Source: Candidatus Latescibacteria bacterium 4484_181 (GTDB taxonomy: Bacteria; Latescibacterota; MVCY01). Taken from it: a stretch of DNA of 22,688 nucleotides. The DNA lies in the NCBI GenBank assembly GCA_002049985.1, contig MVCY01000004.1:1-22688 (forward strand), written 5' to 3'. The notes below the pieces were generated by a model that did not search any database, was not told where the DNA came from, and saw only the letters and a list, made by a program, of their open reading frames with translations. Of the stretch, positions 1-7,117 are shown in pieces. The translations under genes were made by a program, and so were the position numbers. The first letter of the stretch is position 1, and each line of letters begins with the position of its first letter.

Positions 1-791
1 CGGTAGTGCTGAATCATATCGAAATTAGCAGTGGTGAATTGTTCCACCCGATAGCCCAAGTTCCTCACCACCGTCAGCGCCTTGAGAAAAACCTCAGGCA
101 AAATCACCGCTGACCCAAGGTTTAAAACCACACCTCCCTGGCCTATCTGTGAAATCTTGTGGGCGAATATTCTGAAATCACGATAGCTGGTCTCACCTAT
201 GGCGCTGCCTGAGGCAGAGGGGTGCTGATGAACAATATCGGTGCCCAATGCCACATGGACTGTCACCGGGATGTGCATTCGATAGCCCACTGCCAGAATG
301 CTTTTTTTTGTGTATGGGGCCCCTTGGAGGCTTCTGCCTAATGCCTCCCCATAACCTAAACCCTCCTGCTCACCCTGGCGGATAGCTTGATTTATAAGCC
401 TTCCAGTCTCCTCTGCCATACCGAAGGTCCCGTTTTGTAGCCCCTGGGCCACATCTTCTGAGGTCTGTCCCCAATTGGCGATCTCGAAATCATGTATGCT
501 GCCTCCGCCGTTCAAAGCAATGTGCGAAATTATCTTCCGCTTCATCAGATCAATCAAAACCGGGCTGAGACCACATTTCACCACATGGGCACCCATCATG
601 ACCACCACTGGTTTCCCTTTCTTCGCTGCCTCAACGATCTTTGCCACCAGAGTCCGAAAGTCTTCTCCCACCAGGATATGAGGTAGAGAATCAACAAAAC
701 CCTGGAACTCAGCTCCGGGATCGAAAACCGTGGCGAAATCTGTGACCTTAACCTTACTTTTTCGCTCAGAAAATACGGCTCTTTGGGCCAA
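1..791 (-). CDS. Deoxyhypusine synthase-like protein, C-terminus beyond window
   Basis: Reading the minus strand from 791 gives 263 codons without a stop, running off the left edge. Recognisable conserved pieces are MMGAHVVKCGLSPVLIDLM, NGGGSIHDFEIA followed by TSEDV, FGMAEETGR, IPVTVHVALGTDIVH and NLGSAVILPEVFLKAL. These match the bacterial family annotated as deoxyhypusine synthase-like, which binds NAD in a Rossmann-type fold. True deoxyhypusine synthase modifies eIF5A, which bacteria lack, so the bacterial substrate is unknown. The frame is open back to a TAA at 902-900, and the only ATG, GTG or TTG in that stretch is the TTG at 791, just before the conserved ERKSKVKVTDFA. No strong Shine-Dalgarno sequence precedes it. 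The gene is read together with the DUF3108 gene, which overlaps its start by about 196 nt in another frame. Family assignment is fairly sure; the exact start and function are not. Confidence 0.8.
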   Translation of the reverse strand, partial: MAQRAVFSERKSKVKVTDFATVFDPGAEFQGFVDSLPHILVGEDFRTLVAKIVEAAKKGKPVVVMMGAHVVKCGLSPVLIDLMKRKIISHIALNGGGSIHDFEIANWGQTSEDVAQGLQNGTFGMAEETGRLINQAIRQGEQEGLGYGEALGRSLQGAPYTKKSILAVGYRMHIPVTVHVALGTDIVHQHPSASGSAIGETSYRDFRIFAHKISQIGQGGVVLNLGSAVILPEVFLKALTVVRNLGYRVEQFTTANFDMIQHY

Positions 792-1543
792 TGTCGGGTC
801 AACTCTGCTGTAAGGGAACCTACCCGTAATTTCAACTTCATCAGAACGGGCATCTTCCGCTGGTCGTCTGTAAGCCAGATGGTGAGTTTTCCCTTTGGCT
901 TAAAGAAAACCCCCGGGGTTTCCATAAGCGGGCGAACAACTAAACAGTTGAACCTCCCTGCCTTCACCTTTATTCTTTGCCGGCTGAGCACTTGCACTTC
1001 AAGCCGATAGACATCATTGTTACTATGGTAGTTGACAAACACCGACTTTCCAGGTGTCAGATCACAGGTTCTAAGGAAATAGAAGGAAGAGAGAGGGTCC
1101 TGAACCAGAGGAGGAATCTCAGTGGTGTCATTCTTTGAGACGGCCAGATGTTCCTCATGGTCGTAAAAGACAGTGTAGGTTGTTTTGAAGCTGCCTTCGT
1201 GGATCTTTTTTCTGAACCCCCTGCTGAATATCCCCTGGGTATCAATAAAAGACTCAATCTGGTCTTTCACTCTAAAAAACAGGGAGAAAAAGTTATTAGA
1301 GCGGGTTATCGAGACTACATGGTAACAAGGATGTTGGTCTACGGGTCTTATGTCTTTCACTTCCATAGTTCCCCTGCCCGCCCCAATTGGCCCATAGCGA
1401 AGGATGTAACAGAGCTTCTCTCCTATAGCGAATGCCTGGTTCTCCACCGCCCGGACCTGTGGTGGGCCGTCTGCGAGTGCATTGTCAAGGAAAACGGCGG
1501 GCAGAAGACAGAAGGTCAGAACAGAGAACTGCTTAATCTTCAC
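596..1543 (-). CDS. DUF3108 family exported protein
   Basis: The GTG at 1543 is chosen over an ATG 30 nt upstream because GGGGAGG lies at the right distance before it, and because it overlaps the TAG of the upstream glycosyltransferase by one base (TAGTG), suggesting coupled translation. An N-terminal hydrophobic stretch (FSVLTFCLLPAVFLDNALA) looks like a signal peptide, so the product should be periplasmic or outer-membrane associated. The body has the DUF3108 pattern: an early GEKLCYILRYGPIGAG, a central VKDQIESFID, and a late KPKGKLTIWLTDDQRKMPV followed by LRVGSLTAEL. Function is unknown. The family domain should end near GSLTAEL (about nt 800). The last 60 or so residues are read through the neighbouring gene in the wrong frame and look unnatural, with clustered W and R. 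A single-base shift would instead end the protein at a TGA near nt 768. Confidence 0.75.
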   Translation of the reverse strand: MKIKQFSVLTFCLLPAVFLDNALADGPPQVRAVENQAFAIGEKLCYILRYGPIGAGRGTMEVKDIRPVDQHPCYHVVSITRSNNFFSLFFRVKDQIESFIDTQGIFSRGFRKKIHEGSFKTTYTVFYDHEEHLAVSKNDTTEIPPLVQDPLSSFYFLRTCDLTPGKSVFVNYHSNNDVYRLEVQVLSRQRIKVKAGRFNCLVVRPLMETPGVFFKPKGKLTIWLTDDQRKMPVLMKLKLRVGSLTAELTRHWPKEPYFLSEKVRLRSQISPRFSIPELSSRVLLILYLISWWEKTFGLWWQRSLRQRRKGNQWWS

Positions 1544-2304
1544 TATGATTTTCCTCCCCGGGTCAATTCCCATAATTTAGCATATTTGTTGAAGACGTAG
1601 AAAGCCCCTAAGGCTGAGATGAGAAGGCCTGCCTTGCCGTCCAAGAAACCTAACTGGCACAGATACATCCTTGTGAATCTGAGCAGCGGGCGTAGAATAA
1701 TATCCTGCAGATGAGAACTTCTGTCCTGTTTTGCCATCTGTTGGGCAGAGAGGGTGGAGTAACGGTCTATCTTCTTCAAGTGATCGGAGATATTGCGATA
1801 AGGATAATGGTAAAGATCGCCTTGCAGATATCCAACCTTTTCTGATGTAAGCACAACCCTATCATGAGGATCAATTCCGCCCCAGCGGGCCTTGCTCTTT
1901 CGGAAGAGGCGGAGTCTGTACTCCGGGTACCAGCCGCAGTGGTTGATCCACCTGCCCAGATAGAACGTCCGGCGAGGGATGAAGTAGCCATCGACCGGTG
2001 GCTCAGAGCTCAGCAACTCAAGGATGCTGTGCTTCAACTGCCCAGAGACCACCTCATCGGCGTCTAAAGCCAGAATCCAGTCATAAGTGGCCTTGCTGAG
2101 GGCGAAGTTCTTCTGCTGAACAAATCCTGGCCAGCGGTTCTGTACGACCCTGGGGGTAAACTGGCGAGCGATCTGTGGCGTCTTGTCCTGGCTGAAAGCA
2201 TCTACTACCACAATCTCATCCACCCAGGTCAGGCTCTTCAGACAGTTTCCGATGTTCCGCTCTTCGTTGTAAGTGATAACACATGCTGATAGCTGCTGTC
2301 TCAT
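1543..2304 (-). CDS. Family 2 glycosyltransferase, LPS-core (WaaE/KdtX) type
   Basis: This 253-residue protein is of normal length for the WaaE/KdtX group of GT2 enzymes, which transfer a sugar from a nucleotide donor onto the LPS inner core at the cytoplasmic face. The sequence begins with the GT-A nucleotide-binding strand LSACVITYNEERNIGNCL, followed by VVVDAFSQDKT (Asp35 and Asp40), then the group signature WPGFVQQKN (58-66) and the metal-binding LDADEV (Asp81, Asp83). The C-terminus, FLDGKAGLLISALGAFYVFN, is a hydrophobic segment typical of the group. No strong ribosome binding site precedes the ATG, only AAAGAAA. A plausible minus-strand promoter lies about 90 nt upstream. The gene leads a minus-strand unit with the DUF3108 and deoxyhypusine-synthase-like genes. 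The exact acceptor sugar cannot be told. Confidence 0.85.
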   Translation of the reverse strand: MRQQLSACVITYNEERNIGNCLKSLTWVDEIVVVDAFSQDKTPQIARQFTPRVVQNRWPGFVQQKNFALSKATYDWILALDADEVVSGQLKHSILELLSSEPPVDGYFIPRRTFYLGRWINHCGWYPEYRLRLFRKSKARWGGIDPHDRVVLTSEKVGYLQGDLYHYPYRNISDHLKKIDRYSTLSAQQMAKQDRSSHLQDIILRPLLRFTRMYLCQLGFLDGKAGLLISALGAFYVFNKYAKLWELTRGGKS

Positions 2305-2392
2305 TTTCTTTGGCTGCTGTGTGCCGTACCTAAACGTATGAAATCCAAACAGGTGGGCGAAAAGACTGCCTATCGAGGATCTATAGACGCTG

Positions 2393-2421
2393 ATTTAAGT
2401 CACCTTTCGGAGTTATTTCAA
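2393..2421 (-). promoter_or_regulatory. Candidate promoter for the glycosyltransferase unit
   Basis: On the minus strand TTGAAA (2421-2416) is followed, after exactly 17 nt, by TTAAAT (2398-2393). These match the sigma-70 consensus at 5 and 4 of 6 positions. A transcript from here would have a leader of about 80 nt before the ATG at 2304. The call rests on sequence match only. The surrounding stretch 2305-2654 has no convincing gene. Confidence 0.35.
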
Positions 2422-2654
2422 TATAATAGATTGACTCAATTTCTACAAGAGTTATATTTCATCTCTGCCGACAGCAGTATTGTTTGTAGACGGGATCCAA
2501 GGCTTCAAATTGGTTTGTCCGCAATTGTCTTTGGTGGTTCTTTCAGGATTCTCAGTTTATTGATCTATCTTGCTGTGGCGGTCGTAACTATCTGCCGTGG
2601 AAAGGAGAAAAATAGCCAGAAGGCAAAAAAATCTTCAATCCCCCCAAAAAAGAC

Positions 2655-2683
2655 TTGACAGGTGAGGCTTTTTGTATTATCTT
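2655..2683 (+). promoter_or_regulatory. Promoter of the cold-shock gene
   Basis: A perfect -35 box TTGACA (2655-2660) is followed after 17 nt by TATCTT (2678-2683), a 4/6 match to the -10 box; an overlapping TATTAT at 2675 is closer to consensus but badly spaced. The start of the cold-shock gene lies about 100 nt downstream, so the mRNA would have the long leader usual for cold-shock genes. Confidence 0.55.
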
Positions 2684-2791
2684 AGCAACCGAGGGCTAAA
2701 GATCCTGGTGTATGGTGAGAATTTGCCATAGGTTGAGTGGTTGAGTTGCGTAGGATCAGAGATTCCAAAAAAGAAAGAAGGTGAAACTGTT

Positions 2792-2992
2792 TTGCCAAGA
2801 GGTAGAGTGAAGTGGTTTAGCAACAGCAAGGGCTATGGCTTCATTGAGCAAGAAGATGGCGAAGACGTCTTTGTCCATTTCTCTGCGGTTCAAGAAGAAG
2901 GATTCAAATCTTTGACAGAAGGTCAAGAAGTTGAATTCGATATAGTAGAAGGCCCAAAAGGACCACAGGCAGCTAATGTGGTCAAAATATAA
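2792..2992 (+). CDS. csp: Cold-shock domain protein (CspA family)
   Basis: The product is a single 66-residue cold-shock domain, the standard CspA length. It carries the RNA-binding motifs RNP1 (KGYGFIEQ, residues 14-21) and RNP2 (VFVHFSAV, 26-33). Such proteins bind single-stranded RNA and DNA, melt secondary structure and act as RNA chaperones. The start is set at TTG 2792 because AAGGTGA lies just upstream at good spacing and because it gives a protein beginning MPRGRVKWF, exactly as in the family. A longer in-frame start at 2741 would add 17 residues with no family support. The gene stands alone between its own promoter and a strong terminator. Confidence 0.93.
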   Translation: MPRGRVKWFSNSKGYGFIEQEDGEDVFVHFSAVQEEGFKSLTEGQEVEFDIVEGPKGPQAANVVKI

Positions 2993-3005
2993 ATATTAGC
3001 TGAAG

Positions 3006-3046
3006 GGCCCCAACTTGAGGAGAACTTTCGTTGGGGCCTTTTTCTT
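3006..3046 (+). terminator. Intrinsic terminator of the cold-shock gene
   Basis: GGCCCCAAC (3006-3014) pairs perfectly with GTTGGGGCC (3030-3038), with a 15-nt loop and a following run TTTTTCTT. It begins 14 nt after the stop codon. Confidence 0.92.
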
Positions 3047-3077
3047 AAAGATTGGTAGGTGCATGAAAAGCCCGTTC

Positions 3078-3160
3078 TGTGACGCTGAGCTTATCGAAGC
3101 ATCTCATAACCTACTAAAATTCACCAATAAATGAGATTTCTCACTCGCTTCAGAGTGACA
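3078..3160. repeat. Imperfect palindromic intergenic repeat
   Basis: The left arm at 3078-3107 starts TGTGACGCTGA and ends ATCTCAT. The right arm at 3131-3160, read on the opposite strand, starts TGTCACTCTGA and ends ATCTCAT. The two 30-nt arms match at 19 positions, with near-perfect outer and inner ends, around a 23-nt loop. The arms resemble the short intergenic REP- or MITE-like sequences, pattern TGTCAnnCTGAGC...GAAGnATCTC, that are scattered through many environmental bacterial genomes. A degenerate relative appears at 16171-16221. No open frame is associated. Confidence 0.6.
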
Positions 3161-3247
3161 TGTTCGCTTCTTATTACGAAGTAATCAAGAGTGATTGTGG
3201 TTAAATATCACGAGCAACACAGTGAAGGGTTTTTGCGGAGGGAGGCA

Positions 3248-4408
3248 ATGAAGAAGAATTTAGCTAACTGGATAGTCTGTGGAAGTATCTTTTTGTCTCT
3301 GAGCTTTATAGCAGGTTGTGGACAGAATCGAATAAAAGTTGAATTCGAATCGTCGCAAAATCAAAAGGCAAGATTGGTTACCAAAATAGGAGCCGCTGAG
3401 TTTAATCGCTTATTATCAAATGGATATCTGTTCACAGATATGAAGAGTGGGAAATACTACTTTACCGTGGTGGCCAATGGATATTTTGAGACTAAAGAGT
3501 GTAATGTGAAATTCGGGCCATTGCTTCCCAATTCAGTCAAGACCTATGTGGTGAGATTTCGCATCCCTGTTGCTGACACTAGCCGGTCAGTGGGGACAAT
3601 AGTGTTCAGCAGCGACAAAGACGGAGCTGACAATTTGGAGATATACTCTATGCGGTTGGACGGTTCGGGACTGACCAATTTGACCCGTCACGAAGGCTCC
3701 GACACCGAACCTTCTTGGTCACCGGACGGCAGTAAGATAGTCTTTGTGTCGGATAGAAATTCCGGTCTAATCCACAGTGCCATATACCTGATGGACGCCG
3801 ACGGCTCAAACCAGACCAGATTGACCTTCAGCAATTCTAGGGATTATAGCCCTTGCTGGTCACCAGATGGCACCCGAATAGCCTTCTGCAGTCAAAGAAC
3901 AGGTAGGGACCAAATATTTGTGATGAAGGCCAGGGGTGATTCGGTCACCTGTATAAGTGATGGCACTGCCTCCGACAGATTCCCTTGCTGGTCGCCTGAC
4001 GGTGAAAGGATTGCCTTCGTGAGCGACCGTGATGGCCGTGGTGACAAAATTTACTTAATGAGACCCGATGGAACCGATATTGTCCAGTTGACCGACACCA
4101 TAGAGATGGACTGGAATCCCGCCTGGTCGCCTGATGGGACTTGTATTCTCTTCGATTCCAGCAGAAAAGGGGGACGAGATATATACATCATGAAGGGCGA
4201 CGGCCAGTGGCCGACGAGATTGACCTTAACCTCAAAGAACTACGAATGGGAACCGGTGTGGTTGTCCAACGGGCAAAGCTTTCTAACCGCCGCCGACTTA
4301 GAAGGGAACTATGATATCTATCTGATGAGTCTCTCTGGCGACCGGATTATAAACCTGACCAAGACAAAAGATTGGAATGAACGCCATCCCAGTTGGAGGC
4401 CCTTCTAA
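3248..4408 (+). CDS. PD40/TolB-like beta-propeller lipoprotein
   Basis: The ATG at 3248 is preceded by GGAGGGAGG and begins a lipoprotein signal peptide with lipobox IAGC (Cys24), so the 386-residue product should be lipid-anchored in the envelope. After about 120 residues of an N-terminal beta domain (PEGA-like in feel) come tandem WD40-like PD40 repeats. WSPDG motifs start at Trp157, Trp204, Trp248 and Trp293, each followed by IxFxSxR. Degenerate blades follow near residue 337 (WLSNG) and at the C-terminus (WRPF). This is the architecture of the TolB propeller, which usually mediates protein-protein contacts in the periplasm, but the amino-terminal part is not TolB's. A frame extended 19 codons upstream is open but would bury the signal peptide. 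Partner and role are unknown. Confidence 0.85.
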   Translation: MKKNLANWIVCGSIFLSLSFIAGCGQNRIKVEFESSQNQKARLVTKIGAAEFNRLLSNGYLFTDMKSGKYYFTVVANGYFETKECNVKFGPLLPNSVKTYVVRFRIPVADTSRSVGTIVFSSDKDGADNLEIYSMRLDGSGLTNLTRHEGSDTEPSWSPDGSKIVFVSDRNSGLIHSAIYLMDADGSNQTRLTFSNSRDYSPCWSPDGTRIAFCSQRTGRDQIFVMKARGDSVTCISDGTASDRFPCWSPDGERIAFVSDRDGRGDKIYLMRPDGTDIVQLTDTIEMDWNPAWSPDGTCILFDSSRKGGRDIYIMKGDGQWPTRLTLTSKNYEWEPVWLSNGQSFLTAADLEGNYDIYLMSLSGDRIINLTKTKDWNERHPSWRPF

Positions 4409-4837
4409 TCGAGACCAGCAGGTAGTAGCTAAGTCTCTGTTTAGTTGCGATGTTAGAACGTCTAAAATCCCTAAGAACACCGTTAGGGATCTGCCTTAAT
4501 AAACTGGAGCCAACACCGGTCAATTAGCTGATTTCCAGATTTCGCCCCGGAAGGGCCGCGAGGCTAAATCGTCCATTGACAACGGAGGAGTATTGAGGTT
4601 ACAAAAGTGCAGCGAAATCTCATTTTTGCCCTTTAAGTCATATTACTGGGTTGGCAGATTCTCACTGTTTTGAATGCTTGATCTATACCTTAGGCGCGAG
4701 ATATTTCCAGAGGCCAATGGGTCAGGTTCTGCAGAGTCTTCTCGCAAATAATAGACGTTTCTGTCCCCTAATGGAACAAGAATACTGTTGCCATTGTAAA
4801 GAATGCTTGCCCAATTCACCCTGGGAGGTGATAGATG
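4409..4837. other. Gene-free spacer with one perfect hairpin
   Basis: There is no supported gene here. The only clear structure is ATCCCTAA (4467-4474) and TTAGGGAT (4483-4490), an 8-bp perfect stem with an 8-nt loop about 60 nt after the propeller gene. It lacks a T-run, so it is a poor intrinsic terminator and may be an mRNA 3' stabiliser. A short frame at 4651 encoding Cys-rich residues has no ribosome binding site and overlaps the next gene. Confidence 0.5.
4576..4605 (+). promoter_or_regulatory. Candidate promoter for the second lipoprotein gene
   Basis: TTGACA (4576-4581) and TACAAA (4600-4605) are spaced by 18 nt. The -35 box is perfect and the -10 box matches 4/6. The leader to the gene at 4838 would be about 225 nt, which is long, so this is tentative. 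Confidence 0.3.
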
Positions 4838-5476
4838 ATGCAAGACAGGATCTTGGGATCCGCCCTGTCAAATAGAATTGGTCTGGCCCGACTCGTAGGG
4901 GGCTGTTTGACTCTTATGTTCCTTGTTGGCTGTGCTACTACCCGGGTACAGCCCCCATCTATTCCAGCCGGGAAGTCCATGATCGTACTGGAGGCCGGTG
5001 GGGTTGAAAGCCTCAATTTCGGCATCTTTGATCAGAACACAGGCGAAAAGGTCGTTGAAACTGCTGGACTCACTGCCTTCGTACCACCGGGGGTCTATAA
5101 GCTGGTCGTTCAAACAGATATAGACCAGTCGGTCGTTATTGACAGTGTGAAGATCCAGACCGAGCTGGAAAAGCATATAGAAATCCCTGTGGGGAGATTC
5201 ATAATGACAGTTTCCGAGCAGTATACAGATGAACAGGGCGAAGAGAAGACCAGGAGGGTGCGCCCACGATTCACCATATATGACTACACTTTAAGTCGCC
5301 CTCTGGCAAAAGGTATAACAACTTTCCCACCAAAGCGTTATGTTCTTCCTATCGGCGACTACAAGGTGAGTATTGAGCTGCCGGGAACTTTTGAGCAGCG
5401 CATAATAAAGGAAGCAAAGATAAGGTTCGGCAGAATATACCCATTGGAGTTTCGGTTCACCAGTAGGACCCAGTAG
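4838..5476 (+). CDS. Predicted lipoprotein of unknown function
   Basis: Two ATGs are adjacent at 4835 and 4838. The second is better spaced (7 nt) from the strong ribosome binding site GGAGGTG and is preferred. The 212-residue product has a lipoprotein signal peptide with a charged start, the hydrophobic stretch LTLMFLVGC and the lipobox Cys at residue 32. The mature part is beta-rich, with two similar-looking units: one around AFVPPGVYKLVV and one around YVLPIGDYKVSIELPG. These recall the short PEGA-type beta domains seen in envelope proteins. It follows another lipoprotein on the same strand and is closed by a bidirectional terminator. I do not recognise a named family, so it is best described as an envelope lipoprotein. 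Confidence 0.75.
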   Translation: MQDRILGSALSNRIGLARLVGGCLTLMFLVGCATTRVQPPSIPAGKSMIVLEAGGVESLNFGIFDQNTGEKVVETAGLTAFVPPGVYKLVVQTDIDQSVVIDSVKIQTELEKHIEIPVGRFIMTVSEQYTDEQGEEKTRRVRPRFTIYDYTLSRPLAKGITTFPPKRYVLPIGDYKVSIELPGTFEQRIIKEAKIRFGRIYPLEFRFTSRTQ

Positions 5477-5506
5477 TGAACTCACCAGAAGAACTTATAC
5501 TGTGTG

Positions 5507-5537
5507 AAAAACGGCCCGTCCAGATTGGGCCGTTTTT
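5507..5537. terminator. Bidirectional intrinsic terminator
   Basis: AAAAACGGCCC (5507-5517) and GGGCCGTTTTT (5527-5537) form a perfect 11-bp stem with a 9-nt loop. The A-run and T-run make it work on both strands, fitting its position between the converging lipoprotein gene and the minus-strand hydrolase gene that ends at 5544. Confidence 0.95.
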
Positions 5538-5543
5538 GCTAAT

Positions 5544-6185
5544 CTATGGCGAAAGTTGCCCTTCTTTTAAAAATGGGTTCTCTCTCCGTTCCTCTCCTAT
5601 GGTAGTAATCTCTCCGTGTCCGGGATACACCATTGTTTCCTCACTAAGCGTCAGCAGTTTTTTTCGTATAGATTCCACCAGCACCTCCGGTGATGCACCA
5701 GGGAAGTCTGCTCTCCCTATGCTTCGCTGAAATAGGGTATCACCGGTAAAGACTACTCCGCCGGGCACTAACAGGCTAATTCCGCCGGGCGAGTGCCCCG
5801 GGGTGGAAAGTACCTTAAAACTTAACCCGGTTATCTCTATTACATCACCTTCCTCCAATAGAATATCGGCGGGTGGCGAGATCACTGGAGAAGAGAGAAA
5901 ATAGGAAAGATTTCCTACCGGGTCGGTCAGCAGTGAGCAATCCGATCGATGAATGAGTATCTGTGCCCCAGTCTGCTCCTTGATCTCTCGATTGGCACCT
6001 ATGTGGTCACAGTGACCGTGGGTATTTATAATCTTCTTGACCTTGAGCCTCTTTTGTTCTATGAGCTTGAGGATCTCGGGGCCACAGGCACCGGGATCTA
6101 CAACTACTGCCTCTTCACCTTCGGCGGCAGCCACAAGATAGCAGTTTGTCTCAAACTCGCCCACCACTATTCTCTCGATCAGCAC
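5544..6185 (-). CDS. Metallo-beta-lactamase-fold hydrolase (glyoxalase II-like)
   Basis: The 213-residue cytoplasmic enzyme has the full set of metal ligands: THGHCDH (His56, His58, Asp60, His61), TPGHSPG (His131), GDTLF (Asp149) and PGHGE (His190). The short length without the glyoxalase II C-terminal domain matches the YcbL/COG0491 group, which hydrolyses thioesters such as S-lactoylglutathione or related substrates. The start is GTG at 6185, preceded by GGAGGGAG. It overlaps the stop of the eIF2B-like gene by seven bases, so the two are translationally coupled. It is the last gene of a three-gene unit and ends against the bidirectional terminator. The substrate cannot be told from sequence. 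Confidence 0.88.
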   Translation of the reverse strand: MLIERIVVGEFETNCYLVAAAEGEEAVVVDPGACGPEILKLIEQKRLKVKKIINTHGHCDHIGANREIKEQTGAQILIHRSDCSLLTDPVGNLSYFLSSPVISPPADILLEEGDVIEITGLSFKVLSTPGHSPGGISLLVPGGVVFTGDTLFQRSIGRADFPGASPEVLVESIRKKLLTLSEETMVYPGHGEITTIGEERRENPFLKEGQLSP

Positions 6186-7117
6186 TGACTCCCTCCTGTA
6201 AGTTCCACAGAAGAGAATCCTGTCAACTCCTGAATGACAGAGGGTTCCCCCAATGTAGTTCCCAGCTCCTCAGGGCTCACTATCCCCTTTTCAGTAACAA
6301 AGCCGAAGAAATAATCCAGGGGAGTTTCCTCAAAGTATATGTTTTGTACAGTGAGATACTGGTCGGTTGTCTCACAAATCTGGGCAGGGTCCTGTTGCCG
6401 ATCAACCACCGGGAGATAGCGTCGGGGCAAGAACTTGTCAGTCTCAAAGGCAGCATAAATCGGCACTGAGGCAGCCTTAGCGAGCAGAGCCACCCCACGG
6501 GTTCCCACCTTGTTGACCAGGGTGTCTTCTGTCACTCTATCTGCTCCAACCAAAAGAACATTGGCCCTGTCAATGAACTTGGAAATGGCGGCATCGACGA
6601 TTAGGGAGCATTTGACCTCCTGTTGGCACAGTCTTAAGGCCATCCGAGTACCCTCAAACATAGGCCGAGATTCGGGAACAATCACCGTAAATCTTTTTCC
6701 TGATCGCTTCGTACAGATCAAAATAGCTTCAACCAGGCTGCTGGCGCTGTAGGTCATCACCGTATCCCAGCCAGAAATGATCTGACTGCCAAACTCGGCA
6801 ATCCTCTCCAGGGCTTTCTCATTCTCGTTCTGATACCGGCGAATTTCTCTGCTAATCAGGTTTTTTGCCTCCTCAACGCTGACAGTCTGAACAGATGCGT
6901 CCTTAGCAACACTCAAGGCAAAATTGATTCTGTTGAAGACCGAGGCCATAGAAGGTTGAGCCTTAATCAGGTCTCTACCAACCACCACCAGTTGTTCAAA
7001 AAGGTCCTCTTTCGAGCGCTCTCTCCCTCTTTGCAGACAATCCAGAAACAGATCCAGGCATCTTCTGCCCAGAATCGAAGCCCCCGAAATATTGTCGCCT
7101 TTGATATTCAACGCCAT
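6179..7117 (-). CDS. eIF2B alpha/beta/delta-family protein (aIF2B/MtnA fold)
   Basis: The 312-residue protein has an alpha-helical N-terminal domain and then the Rossmann-like core of the eIF2B-alpha/methylthioribose-1-phosphate isomerase family. Motifs are VIVPESRPMFEGTRMA (SRP at 150-152), LLVGADRV (GAD 191-193) and VNKVGTRGVALLAK (202 on). The family includes MtnA, archaeal ribose-1,5-bisphosphate isomerase and eukaryotic eIF2B regulatory subunits. Those isomerases use a Cys in a T-H-C motif plus an Asp. Here the Asp of GAD is present but the Cys position reads T-Y-S (122-124), which argues against simple isomerase activity. The ATG directly follows the stop of the upstream gene (TAGATG) with only GGGAAG as ribosome binding site, so translation is probably coupled. 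It lies between an unknown small protein and a hydrolase. Confidence 0.85.
   Translation of the reverse strand: MALNIKGDNISGASILGRRCLDLFLDCLQRGRERSKEDLFEQLVVVGRDLIKAQPSMASVFNRINFALSVAKDASVQTVSVEEAKNLISREIRRYQNENEKALERIAEFGSQIISGWDTVMTYSASSLVEAILICTKRSGKRFTVIVPESRPMFEGTRMALRLCQQEVKCSLIVDAAISKFIDRANVLLVGADRVTEDTLVNKVGTRGVALLAKAASVPIYAAFETDKFLPRRYLPVVDRQQDPAQICETTDQYLTVQNIYFEETPLDYFFGFVTEKGIVSPEELGTTLGEPSVIQELTGFSSVELTGGSQC

Noticed and set aside
2338..2658. 106-codon plus-strand frame with one hydrophobic segment
   Set aside because: There is no ribosome binding site, its residues look random outside the hydrophobic stretch, and it overlaps the promoters of both flanking genes.
4428..4445. Similarity of AGTCTCTGTTTAGTT to a stretch near 16222
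   Set aside because: One 15-mer with a mismatch is expected by chance in a window of this size.
4651..4875. 74-codon frame with CCHCKEC cysteines
   Set aside because: The TTG start has no ribosome binding site and the end overlaps the lipoprotein start; the cysteines alone do not make a zinc site.
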